In this document: in pieces, positions 17,970 through 26,040 of the stretch | Position numbering within the stretch: position 1 is the first letter of the stretch | How the letters are laid out: each line of letters begins with the position of its first letter | Assembly (NCBI GenBank): GCA_964501915.1 | Contig: CAZCVP010000003.1 | Coordinates: 32,590-96,589 of the forward strand | Direction of reading: 5' to 3' | DNA length: 64,000 nt | Source: CAYFPX01 sp964501915 | GTDB taxonomy: Bacteria; Myxococcota_A; UBA796; CAJQPC01 | Position numbers and translations under genes: made by a program | The notes under the pieces: model-generated | What the model was told of the DNA's origin: nothing | Seen by the model: the letters and a program-made list of their open reading frames with translations, nothing else | The model's database searches: none

Positions 17970-20102
17970 ATGACCTCCCCGCACCCCTGTGCAACAGTCT
18001 GGTGCTCGGTCCTGCTCCTGGGGAGCGTCGGGACGCTCGACGTGTCCTGCATGCCCACCAAGGACGACTACCTGAACCTGCGGGCCCACCTGGAAGACCT
18101 CGACGGCGACGGGGACCGCAACGAGCTCTACGGCGGTTCGGACTGCGATGACCAGGATCCAGACGTCCACGGTGCGGGGATCGAGACCTGCGACGGCGTC
18201 GACCAGGACTGCGACGGAACGATCGACGAAGACGCCATCGACGCGACGACGTGGTTCGCGGACTCGGACGGGGACGGGTTCGGGACGCCCGACCTCGCGT
18301 GGACGGCCTGCGAACAGCCCACCGGGTTCGTGACCGACGACTCGGACTGCGACGACGACGATGCAGCCCTGAACCCCGGGACCGTCTGGTTCGCCGACGG
18401 AGACGAGGACGGCTACGGGCTCGATGACTACACGACTCTTGGCTGCGAGCCTCCCCCCGGCTACTCCAGCACGCCCGGCGACTGCGACGACAGCGACGGG
18501 GAGGTGTACCCCGGTGCCGTCGAGGTGTGCGACGACCAGGACAACGACTGCGACGGCACGACAGACGGTGAAGACGCCGTCGACCGCACCACCTGGTACC
18601 GCGACGCCGATGGGGATGGCTATGGAGACGAGGAGGTCTCCGAGCTCACCTGTCCGCCAGGGGATGGCTGGACCGAGGTCCCCGGCGACTGCGACGAGTA
18701 ACGCGAGGACATCAACCCAGCCGCCGAGGAGGTGTGCGAGGACCGCCGCGACGGTGACTGCGACGGCACACCGGCGGGCTGTGTTCCGACAGGCGTGGTG
18801 GGGGTCGACGAGGTGGCGTTTCCCATCCTGTCCCCCGTCGACACGGGCGGCGCGACCTTCACCGCCTGGGCCGCGCTCGACAACGGGACGTCTCCCGACG
18901 GACTGCTGCTGGGCATCTCCGATGGTGGCGGCTCCCTCTACCGCATCCACCACTGGGGCACTCCACCGAGCTCGATCACCTTGAGCGAGGCCGACCAGCT
19001 CCTGACCGGTGGTCCCGACAGCAGCTACTTCCCGGCCGCGATCACGACGATGCGAGACCTGGACGGGGACGGCCGCGACGAGATCGGCGTCAGCGACAGC
19101 GGGACCGGGTCAGGCGCAGGCGCCGTCTACGTCTTCCAGAGTGGATGGTCCGGCGTACCGACGGTCGATGACGCGGACTGGATCGTGCGCGGGGACCAGG
19201 CGAAGGACTACCTGGGCACTCGGGTGACCGCGGGCGACGTGCTGGACGGCGACGGCCAGGACGACCTCGTCGCCTCGGCCATCGGCGCCACGGGCGACCA
19301 GGACGGGGCGGGGGCTGTCTACGTCTTCGAGCTGGCGGAGCGAGGCGAGCTGGCCATCGGCGAGGCCGACCTCACCGTCCACGGCGCCGTTGCAGGCGAC
19401 GGAGCCGGTACGGCGGCCGTCGTGGCGGGCGACCTCGACGGAGACGGCTTCGACGACCTGGCGATCGGGTCACCGGGAGCGACCCTCGGCGGTTCGAACC
19501 CCATCGGCAGCGTCCAGATCATCCTCGGTGGCCGAGGGGGAGTGATCAGCGCCGTGGACGTCGACGCCACCCTGGAGCCGGGTGAGGCCGCGGGACTGGG
19601 CAGTGGACTGGCTCCGGGAGGCGACACCAACGACGACGGCTAGGCCGACCTGCTCGTGGGAGCCACGGACTACTCGGGCGTGGCTTCGCAAGCCGGGGTG
19701 GTGTTCGTCGTCCAGGGCCCCGTGACGGCCGGTGCACCGGATGACATGGCGGCGGGGAGCCTGCTCGGCGAGTCGCCCGGCGGCTTCTTCGGGACGCAGG
19801 TGACAGGCGGGGTGGACCTGGACGATGACGGTCATCCCGACGTCGCCGTCCACGAGCCCTACGCCGACGACCCCGCGGTCTACCTCTTCCTGGGTCCCCT
19901 CGAAGGTGCTCGCCTGGCCTCTGGAGCCATGGCTCGCATCGAGGGCACGCCGACCAGTGGCGGCCTGGGACCTGGGAGCGCGGCCACGCTGGTGCCGGAC
20001 ATGGACGGCGACAGCTACGGGGAGCTCCTCGTCCACGCACCTCGGTACGCAGACGGACTCGACCAGGCCGCCGTGTACATCATCGAGGGCTCGGGGATCT
20101 GA
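17970..20102 (+). pseudogene. MopE/FG-GAP repeat protein broken by two in-frame stops
   Basis: One continuous frame of 711 codons is interrupted only by TAA at 18699 and TAG at 19641, with no frameshift. Part 1 has a signal peptide ending at a Cys (~residue 27) and MopE-type metal-binding motifs (SDCDDQD, CDGVDQDCDG, DGDGFG). The frame resumes after TAA with REDINPAAEEVC, the normal end of such a motif. The middle and last parts are FG-GAP repeats (DLDGDGRDEIGV, DLDGDGFDDLAIG). At TAG the sequence reads NDDG-stop-ADLLVGA, where the family has DGYADLLVGA, so a Tyr TAC to TAG change is likely. It follows the Ig lipoprotein directly. It is probably a recent pseudogene of an exported Ca-binding beta-propeller protein. 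Sequencing error is possible. Confidence 0.75.
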
Positions 20103-20264
20103 CACTGCTGACCGGTCAGGTCGATGGCATCTCGCTTGCCCTCCGCCGCCCTGCCGACCCCGCCTCGCCTCGACGTGACTCGGCCACGCCAGCGGCTCCG
20201 CGTGGCCAACAGGACGGCGGATCGCGGCGCGATCCACTCGATCGACCTGACCGGTCAGCAGTGT
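20102..20264. mobile_element. MITE-like element with 24-bp perfect inverted repeats
   Basis: Positions 20102-20125 and 20241-20264 are perfect reverse complements over 24 bp and enclose 115 bp with no gene. Each arm contains the 12-bp palindrome CTGACCGGTCAG. The left arm begins on the last base of the stop codon of the broken FG-GAP gene. The size and termini suit a miniature inverted-repeat element or a paired regulatory or recombination site. I see no convincing target duplication. The RAYT transposase 440 bp downstream is a different mechanism (HUH) and would not be expected to mobilise it. Confidence 0.6.
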
Positions 20265-20273
20265 GACGAACCC

Positions 20274-20292
20274 CCGACACCCCCCCTGTCGG
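20274..20292. other. Short stem-loop after the inverted-repeat element
   Basis: A perfect 6-bp stem (CCGACA / TGTCGG) with a loop of seven C residues. It lacks a T-tract, so it is not a standard intrinsic terminator. The remaining stretch up to 20400 holds a TTGACA hexamer at 20296-20301 without a matching -10, and otherwise nothing recognisable. Confidence 0.3.
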
Positions 20293-20410
20293 AGGTTGAC
20301 ACCCCGACCCTTCCGGACCCGCCTCCCAGGCCGATCCAGCTCGTCTCGCCCCCCCCAGCTCCCCCGGCACGGGCCTTGCTCTTCCGCCGGCTCCCCCCTG
20401 GAGGTGAGAC

Positions 20411-20707
20411 ATGGACGGAAGATGGCTGGCGTGGCTCCTGCTCCACGCCGGAACCCCCGAGATCCCCTACGACGGCATCGACCAGGACCTGGACGGGTCC
20501 GACCTGGTCGACGTCGACGGCGACGGGCACGCCTCGATCCTCGTCGCCGGTGGCACCGACTGCGACGACCGGCGCGCCTGGGTGAACCCGGACGCCTGGG
20601 ACGCACCGCGAGACGGAGTGGACGCCGACTGCGACGGAGACGACCCCAATGGCCCGTTCGTTCGACCCCGGTGGCGACGCCGCGGGACGAGGAGGAGGCA
20701 GTCGTGA
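20411..20707 (+). CDS. Small MopE-like metal-binding-motif protein
   Basis: A 98-residue ORF with a strong ribosome site (GGAGGTGAG at 20400-20408). It contains one and a half MopE-type units: IPYDGIDQDLDG, VDVDGDGHAS, GTDCDDRRAWVNP and DGVDADCDGDD, the acidic/Cys pattern of bacterial putative metal-binding motif proteins. The end (RPRWRRRGTRRRQS) is basic and not family-like. The ORF therefore looks like a fragment of a longer exported protein whose end was replaced when the downstream transposase arrived. Its stop overlaps the transposase start as GTGA. It could be expressed, but independent function is doubtful. Confidence 0.5.
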   Translation: MDGRWLAWLLLHAGTPEIPYDGIDQDLDGSDLVDVDGDGHASILVAGGTDCDDRRAWVNPDAWDAPRDGVDADCDGDDPNGPFVRPRWRRRGTRRRQS

Positions 20708-21603
20708 CCCCGGTAGCCTGGCACACCGTCGCCCACGCCCGCACCGGGCGACTCCCCCTCGACGCCCCGGACCAGGCGCTCTGGCTCTGGTCGCGGCTCC
20801 AGCTCCGGTACCCGAGCGCACTGGCCGCCACGCTGATGCCCAACCACCTGCACCTTGTGACGCCCGAGGAACCCGAGCCGCTGGCTCCCCTCCTCCGGAC
20901 CTTCTCCCGGCAACACCACCTGGGCGAGACCTGGGACCTGGAGGGCCCCCCGGAACCCATCCTAGGCCTGGACAAGCTCGCCCGACAGCTCCGCTACGTC
21001 GAGCTGAACTCCTGCCGGCCCTTCCTCCACGAGGGACGGCGCTGGCGCCTCGTCGACGACCCGCTGTGCTGGCCCTGGACCACCCACCGCGACGTGGTGG
21101 GTGCCGTGGTTCGACCCTGGGTGACCTCGGAGCGGCTGTGCCAGCAACTGGGCTGGCCGGCCAAGGACTTCCTCGCCTCGTGGCATCGCTACGTGAGCGC
21201 GGACCGGTGGACCTCCCCTCAGGGCCAGGCGCTCCCGCGTCTGTTCGTGCCCGAACGCGGTGCCCTGCCGGACCTCGCCGACCTGAGCGACGCGACCTGC
21301 GCCGCGCTGCGATGCCTGCCCGAGGCCGTCCAGCGACGCGGCCCGGCCCGCGACCTCTTCCTCGACCTGGCACTCCTCGGCGGCTGGAACGACCTCGACC
21401 TCCTGGCCGAGGTCTGCGACGTCACCCAACGCACCCTCCAGCGGCACCGGCGGCGGCGGCAGCGCCCCGGACTGCTCGAGGCCCGCTTCTGCCTCGGCGA
21501 CACACGCCTGCGCCTGCCCCCGGTGCGCCGGGCCGGCTGGCGGCCGGTCTCGGCGACGCTGAAGGCCAACCCTGCGCACGCCCCGGCGCGAGTGTCGCTC
21601 TGA
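20704..21603 (+). CDS. REP-associated tyrosine transposase (RAYT) / Y1-type HUH transposase
   Basis: A 299-residue protein. The HUH motif appears as LMPNHLHLV near residues 45-53, and YVELNSCRP matches the conserved YIxLNPVRA block of TnpA-REP proteins, followed by a WPWTTHRD stretch (family: WPWSSY). The C-terminal ~110 residues form a basic helical extension that includes a helix-turn-helix-like segment (VCDVTQRTLQRH). Such enzymes cut and move REP hairpins as single strands. A GAGGAGG ribosome site before GTG 20704 sets the start, which overlaps the small MopE-like ORF. REP-like palindromes overlap its 3' end. The typical N-terminal ~30 residues are absent, so the N-terminus may be shortened. 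A catalytic Tyr was not assigned. Confidence 0.8.
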   Translation: MTPVAWHTVAHARTGRLPLDAPDQALWLWSRLQLRYPSALAATLMPNHLHLVTPEEPEPLAPLLRTFSRQHHLGETWDLEGPPEPILGLDKLARQLRYVELNSCRPFLHEGRRWRLVDDPLCWPWTTHRDVVGAVVRPWVTSERLCQQLGWPAKDFLASWHRYVSADRWTSPQGQALPRLFVPERGALPDLADLSDATCAALRCLPEAVQRRGPARDLFLDLALLGGWNDLDLLAEVCDVTQRTLQRHRRRRQRPGLLEARFCLGDTRLRLPPVRRAGWRPVSATLKANPAHAPARVSL

Positions 21604-21662
21604 GCGACATTGGCGGGCCCACACGCCCTTGTGGAGACCTGAACGTCGCGCTGAGCGACATT
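21593..21662. repeat. Pair of REP-like palindromes downstream of the RAYT gene
   Basis: Two hairpins share the 12-mer CTGAGCGACATT (21600-21611 and 21651-21662). The first is TGTCGCT-CTG-AGCGACA (21593-21609) and spans the transposase stop codon. The second is GTCGC-gctga-GCGAC (21645-21659). A GGGCC/GGGGCC run follows each copy. A direct pair of imperfect palindromes beside a RAYT is the usual REP/BIME layout. Further copies elsewhere in the genome would confirm it. Confidence 0.6.
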
Positions 21663-21690
21663 CAGGGGCCGGCGTCGCCGCGGGGGGGCC

Positions 21691-22971
21691 TCAGGCGGCG
21701 CGGCGGCGGCGCCGCGCCACGACCAGCAACGTGAGCAAGGCGAACCCCGCGCCCGGCGCCGTCCCGCGGGTCCCGCAGCCGCACCAGCCCTCGACCTCGA
21801 TGTCGCCGGGGTCGAAGCCGGGGCAGCGCTCGTCGATCTCCCAGTCGTCGTCTGCGTCGGCGGGCACGTCGTCCTCGCTGGCGTAGAGCCCGTCCCAGGT
21901 GACGGTCACCGTGTCTTCCAGGTCCCCCAGGGAGACCCGGACCACGGCCGACCGGGTCCCGTAGCTCTCCGACGGGGGGTCGCAGACGTCGAGGATCCAG
22001 GCGTAGTCGGCCTGGTAGCCCTCCTCGGTGGCGAAGGACTCGACCACCACGTCCCCCTCGTCGAGGTGCCAGGTGACGGGCGGACCGAACACGACCTCGC
22101 GCGCGGCGTCTCGGGCGACAGCCCGACCCCCAACGGGGGCCAGGCGCTCCCCGTCGGACTCGTCCCAGTCACCGATCCCGATCACCAGCTCGAGCTCGGT
22201 GATGTCGTCGACGTCCACGCCCACGAGCTGCCCGGCCACCCAGGTGTTGCCCGCGACCTCGAGCCCGACCTGGACCTGGCCCCCGAGGGGCACGGCGACC
22301 CCGATCTGGGCCTCGCCCACCCGCTCGTGGTCCAGGGCGCTGCCGTCGAGGGTCTCGACCTGGAAGGAACCGTCCTCGCTGTGCCAGCCCACTCCGGCGC
22401 CCCCCACACCCTGGAAGAGGGCCACGTCGATGGCCACCGGCGTCTCCGCCACGACCTGCGCCACCTCGTGGTCGGACAGCTTCCAGTCCGCCGGCCAGCC
22501 CACCTCGGAGACCGGCTCCAAGAGGTCCTCGGCGGCGTCCTCCAGGTGGCTGGAGAAGGCTCCGTGGACATCGATCGGGTCGACCACCGGCAGGGTCGAG
22601 GTGTCGCTGACGAAGGTGTCCGCCCAGTCCCCCTCGCACCCGGCCGGCTCCAGCTCGACGACGGCCTCACCGGGACCGTCGAACCCGATGCAGCCGTCCT
22701 CGCCCACAGAGGCCGCGCCGCTGGCCCCCCACTCCAGGCAGGCCTCGGCCTCCTGGGCCCAGGCCGCCCGGTCCTCGTCCGTCTCGGGACATGCCTCCCC
22801 CAGGCAGGCCGCCGTGAGACAGGCGTGGGTCCCGGCCAGGATCGGCCCCCCCGCGTAGACACCGCCCGTCTCCAGGGTGAGGCCCGGATCGCCCAGGTCG
22901 TAGGCCCCCCCATCGCTGGCCCAGTGGTCCGTCTCGCAACCCGCTGCCAGCACGAGCAGCACTCCCAGCAT
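21691..22971 (-). CDS. Lipoprotein-leader protein with MYXO-CTERM-like tail
   Basis: A 426-residue exported protein. The N-terminus is a short lipoprotein leader (MLGVLLVLAAGC). The C-terminus (residues 395-426) has a Cys-Gly-Cys motif (GWCGCGTRG), a Pro, a hydrophobic stretch (FALLTLLVV) and a terminal Arg cluster (RRRRR). That is the layout of MYXO-CTERM sorting tails of Myxococcota, which direct cell-surface processing. Between lie a Cys-rich acidic region and a beta-rich domain (GQVQVGLEVAG, ITELELVIG). An acidic DADDDWEIDERCPGFD segment precedes the tail. Having both a lipobox and a C-terminal sorting tail is unusual. The function is unknown. Confidence 0.8.
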   Translation of the reverse strand: MLGVLLVLAAGCETDHWASDGGAYDLGDPGLTLETGGVYAGGPILAGTHACLTAACLGEACPETDEDRAAWAQEAEACLEWGASGAASVGEDGCIGFDGPGEAVVELEPAGCEGDWADTFVSDTSTLPVVDPIDVHGAFSSHLEDAAEDLLEPVSEVGWPADWKLSDHEVAQVVAETPVAIDVALFQGVGGAGVGWHSEDGSFQVETLDGSALDHERVGEAQIGVAVPLGGQVQVGLEVAGNTWVAGQLVGVDVDDITELELVIGIGDWDESDGERLAPVGGRAVARDAAREVVFGPPVTWHLDEGDVVVESFATEEGYQADYAWILDVCDPPSESYGTRSAVVRVSLGDLEDTVTVTWDGLYASEDDVPADADDDWEIDERCPGFDPGDIEVEGWCGCGTRGTAPGAGFALLTLLVVARRRRRAA

Positions 22972-22992
22972 GGCACCACCTCCAGCGCCATC

Positions 22993-24762
22993 CTACTCCC
23001 GAGAGCGACGCCGGGCCCTCACCTCTCCAGTGGTGGTGTGGAGCGCCTCGAAGATGTCGAAGGCCGGCAGGTCGACCCCGTCGCCGACGGCTGGCAGGTC
23101 CAGCTCCGCCACGACCGACCCGTCGTAGAACCGCCAGGTGAGCGAGTCCAGCTCCTCCTCGAAGGTGAAGGCGACCCGAGCCGGGCGACCGTCGGGGGCC
23201 ACCTCCATGACCCGGGCCACCATGCCGGAGACCTCCACCCGCTCCCCCACCGCGAAGGGCGGGTCCATGGAACGGAGGATGCGCTCCCGCCACGTCCGCA
23301 GGAAGCCCCGCTCTGGCGTCAGCTCGACGGTGTGCTGGCTCGTCCGCTCCAGCCGAGCCGCCTCGAAGCCACTGTAGAGCAGGCGCAGGGACCCCGGGAC
23401 GGCCTCCCCGGAGTAGGCCCGCATCGGGTGGGGGTAGTAGGTCACCACGTCGAAGGGCAGGTTCACCAGGACCACCGTCTGATCCGGCTCCGCCGGCATG
23501 GCGTCGGTGACCTGCATCGAGAGGCCTCCCAGGGCGGGAATGCCCTGGGCCCGCGTGGGGATCGCCAGCGGCGAGACCAGCCCGTGGAACACCAGCCAGA
23601 CCCCGGCCAGCACCCCAGCCCCCCAACCGCCCCGGCCCTGGCGCCAGCTCTGGATGCAGAGGGCGATCAGGCCGAAGCCGCCCAGCGCCACCGGCGTCAA
23701 CAGCCGGTCCTGGGGCACACCCGTCGCCAGCGGGATCGAGGTGATGGCCATGCCCAGGAAGAAGAAGCGGGCCTTGGGATCCAGCTTGATGCGGTCCGAG
23801 TAGGCCGCCCAGAGCCAGGCGAGCCAGAGGCCCGCGACCACCAGCATGATCGGCAGGGCGTCCGGGAAGACCACGAGACCGTCCAGCGGGCTGGCCGCCA
23901 GGTGCCCCATGACGAGCACGGGGACCTGCGAGACCACCCGGGCGACGAAGTCCAGGGGCGCCATGACCGGGTCGAGGTAGTGACCCGAGCCCACCACGCC
24001 GTAGCCGAGCACCCGGTAGGCCACCCGCCAGGCGAGCACGACCCCCAGCGATGGCACGAGCGTGACCAGCCGCCGCGACAGTGGCCCTCGCTCCAGGCAC
24101 AGGGCGTAGGCCACGAAGTAGCCGAACATCGCCACCCCCGCCTCGGCCGAGAGCACCGCGAAGACCAGCAGTCCGGGCGCCACGACGGCCCAGGTCCAGC
24201 CGCCTCCCTGGCGCCAGCGGTCGTGGGCCGCCACCGCGAGGGCCCCGAAGGCGGTCGCGATGAGCAGGTTGCGGCTGGCCACCCAGCCCACGGCGACCCC
24301 GTGCACGTCGTCGAAGGCGAAGAGGATGGCGGCCAGGCCCGCCACCCAGCCCACCCCGAGGACCTGGCGGTAGAAGGCGACACCGGCCCCCAGCATCGCC
24401 CCGTACCAGAGGAGCTGGTGGGCGTGGTGGCCCACCGGGTCCTTGCCGAAGACCTCGAAGTCCAGCCAGTGGGTGATCGAAGCCACGGGCCGCCAGAAGC
24501 AGAGGTGAAGGTCCGGGTGGGCCCACCAGGACAGCACACCCCTGTCCATCAGGCCCTGGCGGATCGTCGGGTCGTCGGGGAAGTAGCGGAACAGCGTCCA
24601 GGGTCCCCGCCAGTCTCCCCACAGTCCCTCGTGGGTCGCCCAGAGCAGGTAGTCGTCCGCCAGCAGCGGAGTCGTCAGGGAGCCGGAGGCCAGCACGACG
24701 GCCACCACCACGGCGGCCCAGGGCACCCAGGGCCTCGCCAACCTCGCGAGCAGACGGTCCAT
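22993..24762 (-). CDS. Multi-pass membrane protein, possible GT-C glycosyltransferase-like
   Basis: A 589-residue protein with an N-terminal signal-anchor (PWVPWAAVVVAVVLASG), a large loop with ADDYLLWATHEG, then about ten hydrophobic segments up to residue ~390 and a soluble beta-rich C-terminal domain (~170 residues). An acidic D-D pair in the first loop after TM1 (LLADDYL) and the topology are like GT-C fold glycosyltransferases of the PMT/ArnT type, but the signature is weak. ATG 24762 is chosen over the start at 24849 because the upstream 29 residues are basic and unlike a membrane protein N-terminus. The start is divergent from the Tat protein gene (100 bp). Confidence 0.65.
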   Translation of the reverse strand: MDRLLARLARPWVPWAAVVVAVVLASGSLTTPLLADDYLLWATHEGLWGDWRGPWTLFRYFPDDPTIRQGLMDRGVLSWWAHPDLHLCFWRPVASITHWLDFEVFGKDPVGHHAHQLLWYGAMLGAGVAFYRQVLGVGWVAGLAAILFAFDDVHGVAVGWVASRNLLIATAFGALAVAAHDRWRQGGGWTWAVVAPGLLVFAVLSAEAGVAMFGYFVAYALCLERGPLSRRLVTLVPSLGVVLAWRVAYRVLGYGVVGSGHYLDPVMAPLDFVARVVSQVPVLVMGHLAASPLDGLVVFPDALPIMLVVAGLWLAWLWAAYSDRIKLDPKARFFFLGMAITSIPLATGVPQDRLLTPVALGGFGLIALCIQSWRQGRGGWGAGVLAGVWLVFHGLVSPLAIPTRAQGIPALGGLSMQVTDAMPAEPDQTVVLVNLPFDVVTYYPHPMRAYSGEAVPGSLRLLYSGFEAARLERTSQHTVELTPERGFLRTWRERILRSMDPPFAVGERVEVSGMVARVMEVAPDGRPARVAFTFEEELDSLTWRFYDGSVVAELDLPAVGDGVDLPAFDIFEALHTTTGEVRARRRSRE

Positions 24763-24861
24763 CCACACGCCGGGGAGTCTACGGGTTGGGTGCACTCCGG
24801 GGGCGTCAGCAGCGTGTCGAGGCGCCCTGGTGCGTGGTATGGTGCCCATCCGTCCTCCCCC

Positions 24862-25368
24862 ATGGACAGCCGCATGGATTCACGCCGAGACCTCATCAAG
24901 AAGCTCGCGGTCGGCGCAGCCGCCGTCACCGCCCTGCCCGCTCCCCGGGCACAGGCTGCACGCTTCGTGGAGTACCTGGCCCCGGGTCCGGACCCGACCT
25001 GGTTGATCGCCCCTCTGTCTGCCGGCGACGGCATCGGCCACGGGTGGAGGCTGCGCGGCATCTCGACCCCCCGCCGCGGAGCCGTGGTGCTGGACCTCGT
25101 GCACGAGACCCTGGCGCCGGTCCAGGTCCACCTCTGCGCCCACCGCGGAGCCCCAAAGGGCGTCGCCCACAGCCACTTCCTCGACTTCGTGCTCATGGAC
25201 GGAGGCCAGGGCGACCGGCGGACCGAGGAGTCCATCGGACGGGCCCTGCGAGCCCTGGCCCACACCGTCGCCCGCAACGAGCTGGCGGCCGAGTCCGATC
25301 CAGCCCTGCTCGGACGCCTGATGACCCACGGTGAGCGGGTCGAGCGCTTCGGCCCCGAGGCCCTCTGA
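24862..25368 (+). CDS. Tat-signal secreted protein upstream of the HxsD-like genes
   Basis: A 168-residue protein. The N-terminus has a twin-arginine motif (SRRDLIKKL), a hydrophobic stretch and an Ala-x-Ala cleavage site (RAQAA) around residue 33. That implies export in a folded, possibly cofactor-loaded state. The mature part has a His-rich segment (HGW, HETL, HLCAHRG, VAHSHFLDFVL) that could bind metal, and a helical end. I do not recognise the family. Its stop overlaps the start of the HxsD-like gene as TGATG, so it is part of the same operon and may work with it. A second in-frame Met at 24874 is an alternative start. Confidence 0.7.
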   Translation: MDSRMDSRRDLIKKLAVGAAAVTALPAPRAQAARFVEYLAPGPDPTWLIAPLSAGDGIGHGWRLRGISTPRRGAVVLDLVHETLAPVQVHLCAHRGAPKGVAHSHFLDFVLMDGGQGDRRTEESIGRALRALAHTVARNELAAESDPALLGRLMTHGERVERFGPEAL

Positions 25369-25814
25369 TGGCGGAGGGCACGTCGGAGACATCCTCCCAG
25401 GAGCTGGTGTTCGAGACCGCTGAGCGGAGGGTCACCTTCGAGATCGACGAGGAGATCTACCCCCGCGACGCGATCTACGGCGCGGCCTACCTCTTCATGG
25501 ATCGCTGCTACCTCTTCCTGGGCCGCCCGGCGGATCGCATCGTGAGCGTGCAGCTCCGGACCCGGGGCGAGGCCGACGAGGAGACCCTGACGGAGCTGGC
25601 CGGCGAGTTCGCCAACGAGCTGCTCAACCAGGTCCTGCGCCTCCGCGTCGGCGAGGCCACCACCCGCATCCGTGAGTACACCCTGGCCAAGGCCTTCTTC
25701 TCCGACCCCGGCCGCAGCACCATCGATGCCCTGCTGGCCGAGCTGGACGCCGAGGAGCTCGACGAGGACCCCCTGGAGATCGAAGTGCCCTGGGAGACCT
25801 CCACGGATGGCTGA
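25368..25814 (+). CDS. HxsD-like protein (His-Xaa-Ser system)
   Basis: A 148-residue acidic cytoplasmic protein. The core EIYPRDAIYGAAYLFMDRCY, then FANELLNQVLRLRVGE, then IREYTLAKAFF, follows the HxsD family pattern I recall: a Tyr-x-x-x-Ala-Ala-Tyr-x-Phe start, a Phe-x-N-E-L-L-(D/N)-Q-x-L-R helix and a final ILxQAF helix. HxsD proteins accompany the radical SAM enzymes HxsB/HxsC and a His-Xaa-Ser repeat peptide, and their exact role is unknown. Here it is coupled to a Tat protein and a second short homologue. The His-Gly-Ser repeat peptide and three radical SAM genes lie 7 kb downstream. The C-terminal ~35 residues are an acidic extension. Confidence 0.68.
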   Translation: MAEGTSETSSQELVFETAERRVTFEIDEEIYPRDAIYGAAYLFMDRCYLFLGRPADRIVSVQLRTRGEADEETLTELAGEFANELLNQVLRLRVGEATTRIREYTLAKAFFSDPGRSTIDALLAELDAEELDEDPLEIEVPWETSTDG

Positions 25815-26025
25815 GCTGACCTTCTCCCGCTCGCTCTACCGTCCCGATGCCGTCCAGACCGCCGCACGGACCTTCGAGAAGCTGGCCCGTGTCGAGGTCC
25901 GGGTCGAGGAAGACCAGGTCGTGGTGGTCCTCGATGACCCCCACCCGGCCCTGGCCCACAAGCTGGCCGACGAGCTGGCCAACCACGCCCTCCACCACAC
26001 GATCGTCGCGGAGCGGGAGATCTAG
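25807..26025 (+). CDS. Short HxsD-like paralogue
   Basis: A 72-residue protein that begins inside the end of the HxsD-like gene (8 bp overlap). It repeats the same plan in shorter form: SLYRPDAVQTAARTFEKLA, a two-strand segment (VEVRVEEDQVVVVLDD) and a closing helix LADELANHALHHTIVAE, aligning with YPRDAIYGAAYLF and LAGEFANELLNQ of its neighbour. The pair may form a heterodimer. Its C-terminus has several His residues. Function inferred from the neighbour only. Confidence 0.6.
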   Translation: MAELTFSRSLYRPDAVQTAARTFEKLARVEVRVEEDQVVVVLDDPHPALAHKLADELANHALHHTIVAEREI

Positions 26026-26040
26026 GAGGCGGCCAGGAGG

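Noticed and set aside
17970..20102. Stop-codon reassignment (TAA/TAG read as Tyr) in this organism
   Set aside because: Other genes end normally on TAG (for example at 3484) and TGA, and no other gene in the window needs a stop read as Tyr. A local pseudogene or sequence error is simpler.
20274..20301. Intrinsic terminator or promoter after the inverted-repeat element
   Set aside because: The hairpin lacks a T-tract, and the TTGACA hexamer has no -10 at proper distance in this GC-rich stretch.
20263..20703. N-terminal extension of the RAYT transposase to 20263
   Set aside because: The extra ~147 residues are Arg/Pro-rich and read the MopE-like ORF out of frame. GAGGAGG before GTG 20704 gives a better start.
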